Assembly (NCBI RefSeq): GCF_921293095.1
Contig: NW_025791691.1
Span: 1 to 64,000 of the forward strand
Length of the DNA: 64,000 nt
Reading direction: 5' to 3'
DNA from: Ischnura elegans
Lineage: Eukaryota > Arthropoda > Insecta > Odonata > Coenagrionidae
Part shown: piece by piece, positions 42,670 through 55,719 of the stretch
Layout: each line of letters opens with the position of its first letter
Position numbering within the stretch: the first letter of the stretch is position 1
Made by a program: the position numbers and the translations under genes
The notes under the pieces: model-generated
What the model saw: only the letters and a program-made list of their open reading frames with translations
The model's database searches: none
What the model was told of the DNA's origin: nothing

Positions 42670-43690
42670 ATCCTAAGATTGATTTGTCGCAGCTCTCCAT
42701 TCTTCCCTCCTATCCGCTAGCCTCTTTAAAGCGACATATGTCTTCCCTTTTGCATCCTTTAAAACCTGTCCAATGTAACTCATTCGGGAGCGTCCCTTGC
42801 CATTCTTCCCTTCCACCTGTCCTTCTATGATTTTTTTGATCGGGCCATCATGTCTCATAATGTGGACAAGTAAGTAAACTTCTTCTGCTTAAGGTTTTTA
42901 GAAGACTTATTTTTTATCCCACTTTCTTTGCACTCATTCATTATTTACACGTTCGATCAATTTTATATTCATCATTCTTCGGCAGCAACACATTTTGAAT
43001 GCTTCCACTATTTGACTTCTCTGCTGCTATCAACGTCTAAGCTTCACTTCCTTTGAGAATCATACTCCATATGTAGCATATGATGAATTGTTTCCTTACT
43101 TCTATGCTTTTATTCTCAGATGTAAGAAGATTCATCTTTTTGTAGTAAGCCCTCTTCGCCAGCGCTATTCTACTGACTATTTCTTTCTTGCTTCGTCCAT
43201 AGTTGGTAATTCAGCTTCCCTGGTAAGAAAACGCTTTCACCTCTTCTAACTTTTGATTTCTTAGCTTAATGTTTGTCCTAGCCTCCTCTCTTTTGCTCCA
43301 TACTAATATCTTAGTCTTTCTTTTGTTGATTTTCAACTGATATCTGGCCATATTCCTTTATATATTTGTCAAAGTCTTCTTAAAATTCTTCTCTGTCTCG
43401 GCTATGACTGCTATGTTGTCAACGAATCCTAGCATACTATTTTCTATCCGTTAATATTGACACCCAAAGCCTTCTCCTTACAATCACCTAAAATTATAAG
43501 GTTTTCTTCACCTCTTACCTGTTTGATTACTGCTGTGATATCTTCATAGACGCCTTAAACTTCTTCATCCTAGTAGTCCGTCGTAGGTATGTTAACATGT
43601 ACCACTACTATCTACCGGCTTAGTCTCTAGCTTTACCATAATTATCCTTTTATTTAGCGCGGAACCTTTTTCGATGAATTTCGATCGTAT
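42670..43690 (-). pseudogene. Internally deleted LINE (endonuclease end, RT end and C-terminus)
   Basis: Reading the minus strand from 43690: IIMVKLETKPVD and VIKQVRGEENLIILGDC from the AP-endonuclease domain. Directly after come SMLGFVDNIAVIAETEKNFK and MARYQLKINKRKTK from the late polymerase domain, where the YADD box reads F-V-D-N. The C-terminal domain ends in MRHDGPIKKIIEGQVEGKNG and YVALKRLADRREEWRAATNQ near 42680. The bulk of the polymerase is missing, indicating an internal deletion. Same lineage as the fragments at 6000-6740 and 52170-52930 (RTE/Jockey-like). Confidence 0.82.
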
Positions 43691-44326
43691 GCTCCTTATC
43701 TTTTACACAATTAACGGAAGGAGGAATATTTCTCGCAGTTTTTCAAAGTAAATTAGTAAAGGCATTAGAAATAATTTATCCCCTACGAAATTAAAGCGGG
43801 CCAAATGTTGGCAAAGTCGAATCCATTAGTTAGTAATCAGACATAGCTTAGTCCCAAGAAGATACATTGAATGAATTACACACAATTTGTACGTTGAAGA
43901 TGGTGTTATAGCATTGAAATCTAGGTCACATTAACTTTTCTTATAATCGTGGAAAATTGCAAGTGTTTCTTTCAATATGGAAAAATTCCGCTCCATCACG
44001 TTTGAATCTTCGGATTTTATTTGTAAGTTGAATTAAGTATATGTTTTTATGTAGAGCGTTTTGAAAATCATTAATCATTCTACCAAATAAAGTTGTTAAG
44101 CATGGAACGGCAACTAAAAATTATCTACCGTGTAGTGGTTAGAGTTATTCGTAAAAGAGGATATTCCTTCGTCGCATGCAAAAGGTTTTGTGCTCTCACT
44201 CATACAAAGTACTGAATCGAACAAGCAAATTTGTACGCAGTCACGCGCACGAGTGCATAGTTAAATACACTAGTGCATAGTTAAATAAGTATGATAATCG
44301 ACATGAAAAAATCATTTGACTAACCT

Positions 44327-44398
44327 GGGATTCGAACCCGGATATCCCCGATGGCCGGTCAAATATGCTACCACTTAAACCACGAAGCAACCTTTTTC
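44327..44398 (-). repeat. tRNA-derived sequence (SINE head), minus-strand member of an inverted pair
   Basis: The reverse complement contains TGGTTTAAGTGGTAGCATA (box A-like) and CCGGGTTCGAATCCCAGG (box B with most of a T arm). The acceptor stem does not pair, and position 50/64 of the T stem is mismatched, so a functional tRNA is unlikely. Confidence 0.55.
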
Positions 44399-44465
44399 CT
44401 TGAATATGAAATTTACTGACTCTTCAATGACTCTTTTAACTTGTGTCTAAGATTCGCCTAGAAAA

Positions 44466-44530
44466 TAATTACTTGGTAATGTTACTGACCGGCAATCGGG
44501 AGGATCTGGGTTTAAATCGCGGCTAACATA
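44466..44530 (+). repeat. tRNA-derived sequence, plus-strand member of the inverted pair
   Basis: ACTGACCGGCAATCGGGAGG then ATCTGGGTTTAAATCGCGGC aligns with the reverse complement of 44327-44370. It keeps a box B-like core (GGTTTAAATC). The two copies face each other across about 70-140 bp. Confidence 0.5.
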
Positions 44531-46938
44531 AGCGAAATGTTTTTTTTTTCGTGGCAAATAACAGTCTTGGTATATATGTATTCTCATTCATATTTAATAA
44601 TAGTGGGGTATAACAACTAAAATTCCCTTCGCAATTAAAAAATGGGAAACATATCAAGTACAAGACCTGACTTCAATGTAGGATTCCATCCCGGAAGGGT
44701 CATACAGTGTACTGAGGGGTAGAGAAAAATTGATCGGGTAATGCTCCTGAGAAATTTTAGTTTCTTCCCAATGACTACAACCGCTCTGCGGTGATGTTAG
44801 TGTCATTCTAAACTGAAGAACTTTTAATGAAATTACATTTAGTTGTCATAAATTTCTAGACGTATTATTATGCCGATTAATTTCAACAGTTAAATATAAT
44901 GAGTCTACCTGATCCTACGCACTAGTATTTTACATGAAGTCTCACATATTTATATCGCAATGTGGTCGTTAACTCTGGCACGAAATCGTAATTTTAGTTA
45001 ATAATTCGGTGGATGGATGGGTAAAAATTACTAACTACCTCGTTCAGTCATTCTCACTAAAATTAGCATTGAAAAATCGCGGAAGTTGCCGCCCACTTCT
45101 GAGAAAAGTTGCATTCATCATCAGAGTTTCGGTTCATTACAACCTGTAGTGAGAACCATTAATTGAGAGAATCAATCGCTCAGAAGAGTGTAAGCAGCAC
45201 GTGAAACAGGTTGTTGGTGAGAGATATAACGCGAAGTTAGTTTGCATAACTTCACTCGAGCGGAATAAATATCCCACATTCGAGTTTTATCCGCGTGTAT
45301 TGTTTGTTTTCTCGTCACTCCTGCTGCACAAGTAAAATTCTTGTCTTATACTTGTAAAACTGGTTCGCAGGTTCATTGGATCTCGTGTATCTATTTTTTG
45401 CTTACAACAAGCATATTTACGCAAATAGGAGATAGTTAACGATTAAATTCGGTCATCTAGACGTCATCGCTGTATTACATCGACCAAACATCAACCCCTG
45501 CTTAGTGATACGGTGGTTCAAGTTCAAATTCTTTCTTTTGCGTGACTCACGTAATGATTAATAGTAGTAATTTTAATAAATAAGAATATTTTTATAAGAA
45601 AATAACTTTTCGAAGTTTTCTCCCTCGGTTGCAAGTTATCGAGAAACATACATGTCGGAAATGCGAGACAAATAAACCAACGTGATGCTTTTCATATCGT
45701 GTTTTGATGACATAACGGTTACTTTTGAAAATATTTAGACACGAAATGAAGATATGCACGTTATATTACCTACTCGGTGAAATATTTATTCTTGGTTAGC
45801 GTCAGCAAGAACTTAAAAGGCAATGGTGTAACCTAAAATCTAATTGATAATGTGCAGTATATTCTCTATATTCATCTTATTTTCAATGCTTGGTTACAAA
45901 AAATTAATATATGATAGTCATAGCCAATACATTATCGAGAGGTACTTACTTTAAAGCAGTTTCTCCTTCTGCAGTGTAAATAACATCTATTGTTGCAGGT
46001 TTGTAAAGACTAAAATCGTTAAAATAATTTGATAGTCTATTTCTTAGCTGCATCACGTTTTTACAGATTTTACGTGGATGAAAATACGTGTCTAAAGATA
46101 TACTAACTGTTAATAATGTAGCACACTTAAAAAGGATTTATATATTCACCATTATTTCTAGTACTTCTTTTCCACCTTCCCACAAAAGATATGCTTCCTC
46201 TTTGATTTCCTTTCACTTTCCATGCATAAGAACAGAAAACTTGAAAACTCGCGCTAGCCCCGTTTCAAACATGCCGCTCGCAACACAAGAACACAGGGCT
46301 TCGGATAATAACGAAAAAAAAACTGTTGCCCGTCTGGGGCCCGACCACGGGTCAGACGGGCTTCTTAGGTCGAGGAAAGCATAGAGGAATAAAAACAGAT
46401 GTAGGGGACACAAGAGACGATGGAGGGGAGGTAGTAAGAGAGACTGCTGTGGGGTGAGAAGCTCTTTCTCCGAGAGTGGGGGATCATACAGCAGCGCCAT
46501 GGAAGAAAAGATCGTAAGCGCTTGACGTTGAGAAAACACGCTCGGGAAATTCAGCTACAGCGTGGTTATTACAAAGATTACATTGATGAAACGTATTTTA
46601 TTTCCAAGAAGAAGGACGAATGTTCTCATTTCCCGAAAAAAAAATTCAAATCGCGTTTTCTACGTGGCAGAATTACATCGAGAAAACAGGCGTTTTATGG
46701 TGTTTTTGAGCGCCAATAGCTAATTAACAAATGCTTTACAAATAATTTTTATTCGCTCGCCGAGAACAATAATCTTAGCTTAAACCATTTCCAAAACAAT
46801 TTTTCTCCAGAGTGTATAATAAGCGAGCAAATGGCGAGCAACCTGAAGCCTGCAGAGCCGTTTTTCGCGGAGGTATAGAACACCCTTAAGTCAGAACCAG
46901 TAAAATTTCTGGAGTTAAACCCGTGTTTGGTAATGTTT

Positions 46939-46955
46939 GAGAGAGAGAGAGAGAG
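46939..46955. repeat. (GA)n microsatellite
   Basis: A pure GA dinucleotide run lies in a G-rich patch upstream of the BEL/Pao gag remnant. Confidence 0.85.
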
Positions 46956-47390
46956 GCCGCTAGGTGTCCGCCTACCACTCTACAAATGGCATAATCGCTC
47001 CCATGGTTTAGAGGAGCGAGGCAGGCCAACCGACTCACGGTTTTTAGTGTATTTATGTGGCCGGAGTGGTGAGTTTCAGTTTGTACTTTGTGTAAAGAGA
47101 CCAGGGGCTCCGAGCCAAAGCATCGGGGGTGAGAGGAGAGACGGCTGCGCAGCTGAAGGCAGGTTGGACATGTGGGCGTTCTCTCTCTCTCCTATTCTTC
47201 TAATGTTTATATAGATTCCTTTTTCATCGGGCACTCCCATTTTGGGGCGAAGTATTAATTTTCAAAGGTGCAAATATATTGCCCCAACTATTTGTTGGTC
47301 CTTCGGGCCTGATACGAATCTGGCATATCTCATGGTTGGATCTGTTCTCCAAAAGTGCTATATCAATTTCATAATTGTGGGATAATGACA

Positions 47391-49790
47391 AAGGGGAAGG
47401 GAACAGCAGGTGAATTTATGGATGAAACGCGTGGTCAACGCTTCCTGAAGCTTAAGAAAGTTCGTAGGGACATGTTAATTCATTTGATTGGAAGACTTTA
47501 TGCCCTCACACTAGGACACGCGATTGATATACCGATGTTTAAAGCAAGGTGCGAATATCTCAAAGAAAAATATAGCTCTTTTTTGACACCTTGCGATGAA
47601 ATTCGAGAAAACCTAGTTGAGTATTACGGAATTCGGTGAGGAATTCAGGATTACCAATCGCGTTGAAGAACTCTATTACGAGATCAGGGCGGTTGCAAAT
47701 CGGTTGCCACCAACGGAAATTAGTAATGCGAACACGGAGCCGTCTAATGTTTCTCAAACGGCCAGATTACCAAAGATGAATATTCCTACGTTTGAAGGGG
47801 AGATTGGCTAATTTCAAACAATTTCATGATGTTTACCGTAGCTTAATACACGATAGCACTCAATTGACCGATATCAAGAAGTTCCATTGCTTGATAAGTA
47901 GTGTTAAGGGAAATGCGCGGAAAATAGTAACGGGTATTTCACAAGTCTCCGAAAATTACCCGATCGCGTGGAAAACTTTGGCACAACAATAAGCGAATAT
48001 TAGCTTTAAATTATCTAGAAACAATAATAAATATCCCTAATTTGACCAATGACCAGGTTGAATGTTTCCAGTCATTAATTGTAAATTTGTCTGAAAACGT
48101 TACTGCTTTGAAGGCAATGAATACCTATCCAAAATTTAGCTGATTTGTTCTTATTTGTTCTGGCAGTAAGAAAGCTAGATAAAAATTCGCGGAAACAATT
48201 TGAGATGGAGCACCATGAAATGGAGTTTCCACTTATTGAGGATCTAATGAAATTTGGCCAAAATCACATCAAATTACTCCAATCAGTAGGATCGAGGTCA
48301 AATGTTTCTTCAAATCCTAGGTTGGCTCAAGCAAAGAGGAGTCTTACTAGCCCAAGAACTTTGGTCTTGGCAGCCAGTGAAAATATAAAGTTGCTCGCAT
48401 GTCCTCTATGCAAGGAACAACTTCGTTTATATTTATGCAAAACATTTATTTCGATGTCGGTGGATGAAAGGAGACTCTACGTCAAGTCTAATAGCATTTG
48501 TTTCAATTTTTTAGGTGGAAAACAAAGCAAGTGCTTGCCAATCACGTATGTCTTGCCGTAACTGTGCTAAGGGGCATCATAAATTGCTGTGCAAAACCAA
48601 AGTTTCGGAATCCAATTCGCGAATAACCTAGTATGGCGCAAGCACGGCAAGAAACGATCGTAAAGGAGGGGAAAATATAACACCAACGACATGAGTGAAA
48701 TTACATCGCATAGCAGTGAAAGCAGCATTCCAAACGAATTAGCCTGTCCAACGAATCACATTATTTCTCAAAACTCAATTATGTTATTGAGAACATCCAT
48801 TGTTGCTGTGGAGTCGGCATCTGGCGAGCTCCGATTGATCCGCGCCCATAAGCTAGTTTCATTACCACGGCTTGTCAACAAAGGCTGGGTCTCCCGCGAA
48901 AGCAATCCATGATCGCATGCAAAGGCCTTGCTGAAAATCCCGTCACCACCACTAAGGGAATTACGTCTTTGGTCGTTCGGCCTCATCAATGAGGCGAGGA
49001 GTTAGTCACAAACGCTATAGTAATTAAAAAATTACCTCAAAGCAACCTCTAATTCCAGATGGTATACGTGACAGTTCCCGCTATTTGATGAAGGCGGATC
49101 CAGATTTCCATAAGCCTGGGGATATTGATATTTTAATTGGCGCAGAATTATACTCACAAATTATGGTTGACGGACCCTCGATTCGCTGCGAGGGCAATCC
49201 TACTGCGTGGCCCTCGAATTTTTGTTATATCTTAATAGGACCTGTAAAATCTGCCTATAATTCTTTGAATATGTGCGCAAACATTTCCTCATGTATTATC
49301 ACGAACGAGGAACGTGATTTGGGTTATTTGTTAGAGCATTTCTGGAAGGTCGAAGAGATTCCGAACAATTCACCTGCTCTCAAGAGACAACGATTAGGCG
49401 GGATCGCAGTTCAAATCACTTCATCACAGAGAAGAAAATGGGAGATATGTTGTACCCATTTTATTCAAGGAAGAGTTCCATCACGGTTCTCTCGGTCACT
49501 CTCGGACCCAGGCATTAAAGAGGTATTCTAACATCGAGCGGAAATTAGCTCATGATGGCCATTTACAAGCTGAGTATAATAAATCTTGTAGATAATAAAT
49601 AAATCTCAAAATGGGGCAAATGTCAAGTTCCCTATGGGGATCTGGAAAATATCTCATTCCGCATCATGCTGTGATTAAGGAGTCTAACTCAACAACAAAA
49701 GTGCTTTCAGGTACAGTGTTGAAATTCTCGTCGGGTGTACTTCCTGTGTGTGGTTATTTTTATTTATAATTGGGGATCCTACGAAATGAG
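47391..49790 (+). pseudogene. BEL/Pao retrotransposon gag-protease-RT remnant
   Basis: Gag: ARCEYLKEKYSSFLTPCDEI, then, frameshifted, LPKMNIPTFEGEIG and FHDVYRSLIHDSTQLTDIKK plus FHCLISSVKGNARKIVTG, the DUF1759-type capsid region of BEL/Pao. PLIEDLMKFGQNH follows. CFNFLGG, SCRNCAKGHHKLLC (about 48500-48592) is the zinc knuckle. Protease: LLRTSIVAVESASGELR (about 48781). Then PDFHKPGDIDILIGAELYSQ and LEHFWKVEEIPNNSPA, typical BEL linker motifs, and RTQALKRYSNIERKLAHDGH with YLIPHHAVIKESNSTTKVLS at the RT N-terminus. Many frameshifts and stops occur and the polymerase core is lost past about 49790. A leader-like TTGGTCCTTCGGGCC lies at 47302-47316. No LTR pair was confidently delimited. Confidence 0.88.
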
Positions 49791-49799
49791 AATAGTATT

Positions 49800-51340
49800 G
49801 AAAGTCAAAAAAGAGACTCGGAAGTCTGGTTGCTTGTTAGGTTATAATATATTTATCGGTATGGCGGCTCTCATGGAACTTTTGTTGCATTCGTACCTAA
49901 TGGAAATAAAACGTCATTATAAGTGGTGTATGAAATTATTTAGGAGACTTGAATTCCGCAGTCCTAAATTCATATGTTATTCACAGGGAAAACAAGAATA
50001 AAAGAATTACCCTATTATCACTTCTCATGCAGCTGGTTGAGGTAATATATTTTTGAAAATATGCAACTCCATACGGACAGTTTGGACATGGCCGTCACTA
50101 CCTAGACAATTTAGTACCAAGACCCACCGACACAAACTCAAGATTCCATGACGTCAAAGTTGCTTTTGATATTGCGGTACCAGTGAGGTCAGTGACTCAC
50201 CCAATCAGTAAGTTTATGTAAACAATGTATTTTTAGCGCATATCTTTGCGTTGACGGTAATAAGTGTGGCTTGTATGAAAAGGGGGAGGTCCGGGGGATC
50301 AGGATACCCCCCGCTCCGAAACATAAAAACACCATTTCTTTCCTTCATAAAAAAACAAAATACTTATTGAAAAATCATGAATTTGCAAAAGATTTCTTTG
50401 AAAATTGAAGTTTTTTCGATTATGAAAAGCGATCAAATTAGTTTTTAACCCTTTACTTTAAGCCCTGTTTTTCACAAAATTTTCACCCTGGATTTGAACC
50501 CCTCATCAAGAACGAAATTTTTCTAAAAAATACTCACGGCTACTCCACTGTCTCCAGAAACTCTGATAATACCAATAAGCCGCACCAAATAACAAATTTA
50601 AACCGTAACACGTCTACCACTCATACAGTAGCGCAAACATTATGAAATTATGTCTTGTCCTGGCTATATCCAAACCACCACCGGGGTGTGTGGCACGTGG
50701 TGATTCCACACCAAGCAGGCAGCACTCATTCTAGCCACCAATCAGACACGCGCTCGCTTGCTAAACACAGGCCAAGGGCACACGACAGTGAGATGCGTTA
50801 GACGTTAGACGAGAAAGTTGGAGAGTGCGACACTTGCTTCAGAAAGTTTGCTCCTTCGGTGTGCGGCCGGCTTAAGTACACGGAGTATATTTATTCATAA
50901 TGTACAAGCTACAAGTTGGCTATTTGCCAGGTGGCAACAGTTTATATAAAATATAATACATAGTAAATGATAAATACATCACCAAAATGAAACCAGACAG
51001 TGAATATTTAAAATACAATGATAATAATTTTCCAATATAAATCCTTAACACCTTTCAACACCTCCTTACACCTCTTCACATGAATGTATTACCATGAAAA
51101 TAAAGCAACTAGTTAGTGATAGAAAATGAAAATTTAACGTTAAAGCTGATTAATTTATGACTTATAATATGCCAAGAACTAATAAATAACTGTAATAGAG
51201 TTTATTGACTGGTGAGTTACCCATTTAAATATTTTTTACAGTTATTTAAAGAAATATTAGTGACGCAGTTGTTTAAATAGCTCTTACAATATAGAGCCAC
51301 ACATAAATTTCTGTAAAAACAAACATTTGATAAACAGAAA
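49800..51340. other. Region after the BEL remnant, no confident gene
   Basis: A GGGGGATCAGGATACCCCCC-like stem at about 50290-50312 suggests another small MITE. A CpG-richer stretch at 50680-50880 could be LTR-derived but lacks a recognisable partner. Nothing coding was identified. Confidence 0.3.
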
Positions 51341-51429
51341 AATGATGGCCAAATACGCAACACAGCATATGCAACATATAAAAAATAACTTCTATGGCAT
51401 TACTAAAGTATTCAACCTATTAAGGTAGG

Positions 51430-51990
51430 TTTTCATGAAGCATTCACGAAGCATTCCGGCCCCGTCCCTTCACGAACTTCCCTCCTCAATTCATACTAGG
51501 GCCTACTCCCTTTCATTCTAAAAAAAATTCAAAGAATTCATCTAACAATCCTATTCTCATCCTTCCTTTCCCTCGTTTACCTAACATTCTACCCTTTTAA
51601 CTCAGCTTTTAACATCCCCTGCCCGCGAAGTACAATCTCCATCCATAACATTTGTCTTCTCCGTGTCCGATCAAAAAGCTGCCTATCATCACTCACAACG
51701 TCCAGCACTTCGTCGTCCCTTCTCCTCTGACTCCACTTCACCTTCTCCATTCTTCTCCACACCCACAATCTCGAACGACAGGAGGCCTCCTATCCTCCTC
51801 ATTCCCAAGTATTCATGTTTCCGTACCGTAAAGCGCTACACTTCAGATCTGATTCTTCACTAACCTTTCCTTAAAACTCTTACATGACGATGCTCTGATA
51901 AGCTCCTCCCTGTTCATGGACGCCTTCTTTGCTAACGCAATTCTCTTCCCGATGTCCTTACTCCTATATCCGTTTTCCTGTAATGGTCTG
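51430..51990 (-). pseudogene. LINE C-terminal fragment, copy B equivalent of 7095-7660
   Basis: It is the reverse complement of the fragment in copy A. The antisense open frame ending SKYSCFRTVKRYTSDLILH mirrors the copy-A shadow frame. Sense motifs (SVALFGTETW-like, RRRQMLWM-like) are partly preserved. Inactive. Confidence 0.68.
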
Positions 51991-52169
51991 CCTTAATAGT
52001 TAAATTGCTCTACCTGCTCAAGATTTCCCCACCTAAGTTTACCTTGATTCTCGAATTCCTAGCTCTATAATTTAAGCATCATTACCCCCACTTTTGCCCC
52101 AGCTTCCAATTCATCCCACGCCTCCCTTACCATACCTCCGTCGCGTATACTTTATAAAGTAACTTTATG

Positions 52170-52930
52170 GACTGCCATTCCTCACTACTCATCATAACCG
52201 AGACAGAGAAGGATTTTCAGAAGATTTTGACAAATATAAAAAGAGTAATGGCCAGTTATCAGCTGAAAATCAGCTAAAAGAGGACTAAGATATTAGTATG
52301 CAGCAAAAGATATGAGGCTTCGACGAACATCGACCATGAAAGCATAAGGTTGAAGAGATGTAAGAGTTTTCTTACCTGGTATGCCAAATTACCAACGATG
52401 GACGAAGCAAGAAAGAAATATAGTCAGTAGAATAGCGAAAGCTAAGAGGGCTGTCTAGGAAAAGAAGAATCTCCTTACAGCTAAGAGGACAAGCCTATAG
52501 AAGTAAGGAAACAGTTCATCAGATGCTACATATCGAGCATTTTTATCTGTGGAAGCGAGGCTTGGACGTTGACATCAGCAGAGAAGTCAAGAGTGGAAGC
52601 ATTCGAAATGTGGTGCTGCTGAAGAATGATAAACATAGAATTGATCCACCAAGTAAGTAATGAGAAAGTGCTAAGAAAAGTGCGAGAAAAGAGAAGTCTT
52701 CTAAAAACCAGAAGCAGAATCAGAAGACGGGATAATTGAATTGGCCTCATTATGGGACATATTGGCCAGATGAAAACGATTGCAGAAGGACAAGTGGAAG
52801 GGAATAAGGGAGAGGGATGGCACTGAAATAGTTACATAGGACAGGTTATATAGAATGTAAAAGAAATGAAATATCTCGCTCTGAGGAGGCTAGCGGATAA
52901 GAGAGATGAGTTCCAAAATATTATAAATCA
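52170..52930 (+). pseudogene. LINE ORF2 C-terminal fragment, copy B equivalent of 6000-6740
   Basis: The best preserved copy of this lineage's C-terminus. It reads RNIVSRIAKAKRAV, KKNLLTAKRTSL, KQFIRCYISSIFICGSEAWT, LTSAEKSRVEAFEMWCC, NEKVLRKVREKRSLLKTRSR, IGLIMGHIGQMKTIAEGQVE and YLALRRLADKRDEF in one strand with a few frame changes. These are classic post-RT motifs of RTE/Jockey-type LINEs. No polymerase core precedes it beyond a short YQLKINKRKT-like piece near 52250. Confidence 0.82.
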
Positions 52931-54094
52931 TCAGAGATTACGTAAAATAAATACTGCTTTTTGATTCCACGAATGTTACATGGGAAATTATGGATCTAGA
53001 GGACTCCTCTAAAGAAGATTGTATCTCCTAAATCAACCGTGTTGTAAGTACCACTTCAATGCAAAAATTCCCATTGCTTAATGCTAGTTACTAGAGTTTA
53101 CTTTTTTAGTTATTCCCTTTTACTATAAAACTGCAACGCTGCTATAACTTGGCATAGATTTTGGAGACAATAGTTAGCTTTTGTTTACATATTTTCTGGA
53201 TGTGAATGATAATACAGCTCTTTCTTAAAGCCATTGATTTTTTTCCAAAATGGAAATAATTTTTTTTCCCAAATAATCACGCATTATTTTATTTTCTCGA
53301 AAAGTGGAAAACACTTGGGTACGAAGGCGATATTGTTTCTTAAACGATTCCTTAAAATGTAACATTTTTATCCCCTTTCCTTCAATTTATTTGCTCCCTT
53401 AGCATATCCTTTTTTTTCTAACTTTATGCTGAGAGAACATACAAGCGTGAACAACACCCTTATGTTATTTCACTTGACTTACGCACCAAAAATGGCGCTA
53501 ATGACATATTTTTCTCGCCCTACCCTAAAAAAATAGCATGAGTAGGCACTATTGAACCACAATTGAAGGGAATACATAAAGGGTCGTCTCAAAACACGGA
53601 GACATTATTTCCTAGCCACCTTCACTCTTTCATTTTTTGCTTGTAGGTACGTAGTTACTGCTAATGTAGGAGAATATCGCCACTGATTGAAACACCTCAA
53701 AAACTTCAGTTGAAAATCATGTTTGTTAAAACACTTATAACTCGAGAACGGCTGCACTTATTTTTATAATTTTAGGTTCTTTGTATTCGTATCAGCCCCG
53801 GATAACATATAGGGCATTAAAAAAGGATAAATTCAGAAAAAAATCATCTCTTTCGTAGTGAAATGTTTTTAGGAGTAAGTAATGATACAACATTTGATAA
53901 GTCGGTCAAAACTACAAAAAAATTATTTGTTTTGTTTTTACCAATTTAATAACTGAACTTCGTTACAATATAATATTTTAATTACTAAACATATTAAAAA
54001 TATTGAAATTGTACATTAAAAATTTAATTCTAGCTAATTGTAAGCCCAGCTTGAGTGGACTCTTCACTACCGTGTTTGTTAACCAATCTCCAAG

Positions 54095-55190
54095 CAATTG
54101 TTGACAAACGGTAATGTCCGTGTTCCTGTTCAGGAGCCGAGGAGTTTGATTTCTCTTACTCCGAATACTTGCAAATTAGTTTCATCGGAAGGGGAGCTTA
54201 TCAAAAAAGTGTTCCAGAATATGATTATCACCACAAACACCAAAAATGGTTCATTGAGCGAACAATTACAACGGCCTAGATCGAAGATGTGGATGACTCA
54301 AACTAGGTACATCAGGATCAAATAGTAGGTGCTCTGCATGATTTCAAATTTTTAACGGTGTAACAAATGAAGAAGATATCACCAACTATCTATCTGAATA
54401 TTTTAAGTCCTTGGACGTGCCTGGCTCACCAAGGCACGATTTACAGCTAAATATAGGCTCTGTGTTCATGATCTTTCGAAATCTAAACCAACCAAAACTA
54501 TCCAACGGAACGCATTTGGTGATTTTAAAAAATTGATAATGAATGTGATTCACGCGACTGTACTCAAGGGAAAATACAAAGATGAGGAAGTTCTCATTCC
54601 GAATATTCCATGATCTCTACTTATATGCCCTTTTGAGCTTAAACGTATTCAATTTCCAAATCGTGTTGCATTCGTGGTAACAATTAACAAATCGTAAGGT
54701 CAGTATTTCAGTTTTTGTGATGTTTATGCTCATGTGCTAATGAAAACCCGTGATTTTCTCATGGTCAATTTAACGTGATAAGTTTACGATTCGGTACCAT
54801 CCGCTGTATTTCTTCCTTCGCTTCAAGGGCGCAGCTAGGAATTAAGGATAGGGGGTTTTAGACGCATCTAATACAACAGGTCTGTAGGATATAGAAAACT
54901 CGCAGGTAAGCGAGAGGTGTGGGGGCCCTCCCCCCAGATATTTTTAAGATAAATGGTTCGAAATAGAGGGTTTTGTGGCTGTGTGAATAGTTAAATATGT
55001 TTTGTTTGTTACACATCTGTTCTCCTAATATTAGTAACAAAAGTTTTTATAAAAAATTCTCTTAGCTCTGGGGGGGTGGTGTTTAACTCCCAAAAACCCC
55101 CCTCGCTGCGTCATTTCTTCGCTTCGCTGTACTTATTTAGCTTCATCCGCTTAATCTTTCGCCTGATAACAAAACAAAAACTGTTGTTTA
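54095..55190 (+). pseudogene. Helitron Pif1-like helicase C-terminus, split by a MITE
   Basis: Pieces in order: LISLTPNTCKLVSSEGELIK; DITNYLSEYFKSLDVPGSPR; LQLNIGSVFMIFRNLNQPKL; SNGTHLVIL; VIHATVLKGKYKDEEVLIPN; PFELKRIQFPNRVAFVVTIN followed by KS*GQ (family TINKAQGQS). After the MITE comes LSPDNKTKTVVYQKVL, matching the family's terminal DNKTKNVVYHKAL. These are diagnostic of the RepHel helicase used in rolling-circle transposition. The Rep HUH nuclease and the Walker A half are missing, and stops and shifts are frequent. Confidence 0.85.
54824..55116 (+). mobile_element. hAT-type MITE, 293 bp, inside the Helitron helicase
   Basis: It is flanked by a perfect 8-bp target duplication, CTTCGCTT (54816-54823 and 55117-55124). 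The left end CAAGGGCGCAGCTAGGAATT pairs with the inverted right end AAATGACGCAGCGAGGGGGG. Subterminal GGGGG/CCCCC blocks also pair. A related copy in the opposite orientation is at 58387-58818. Confidence 0.88.
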
Positions 55191-55719
55191 CCAGAAGGTG
55201 CTTGACACAAGACATTAAACCCGAATGAGTAGGGCACTCCGTGGTGCGTTTACGCATGCATCACGTTTACGCAGTGCATTTTTTCCAAACAGAGATACCA
55301 TAACTGGCAGGCGTAAATTCATTTGATACGAATGCTGCTTGATAGGGGCTTTTCTTACACGATTTTGAGCATCAGTCAATCGTCGTTCTGGCGTTGTGTT
55401 AACCTGCCCCGTGAACGGGCCAAGTTTACGCAACAGACTTGGACCTAAAAACATTTTTTAACGGTTAATAGCACAAATAGCCAACAACTTAATGCGTATA
55501 AGTTTTATTTCATTAACTGCTTTGTAAAACCACTCTGCTCAAAATTTCTTAAGCTATTTTGATACTCATTTAGGCTATTTTATTGAATTTGTGTACTTAT
55601 TTTATTATGATAAATTAAACATTATTATAAACGATACAGCCGCTCTTGATTTATAAATAGTGTAACTAAACTGTAAGTTCATTTATTGTTAGGCAGCACG
55701 AAATTCGCCAGGTCAGCTA

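Larger units (their letters stand above)
43700..46900. other. Otherwise unassigned AT-rich region
   Basis: Apart from the inverted tRNA-like pair no gene, terminus or array was recognised. Open frames at 46088-46719 overlap on both strands and show no domain. Confidence 0.35.

Noticed and set aside
44327..44398. Functional tRNA gene
   Set aside because: Box A and B are present but the acceptor stem does not pair and a T-stem mismatch remains; treated as SINE or tRNA fossil.
55215..55454. 79-codon minus-strand frame near the Helitron 3' end as a separate gene
   Set aside because: No recognised domain and it lies wholly inside Helitron sequence between the helicase end and the CTAG terminus.
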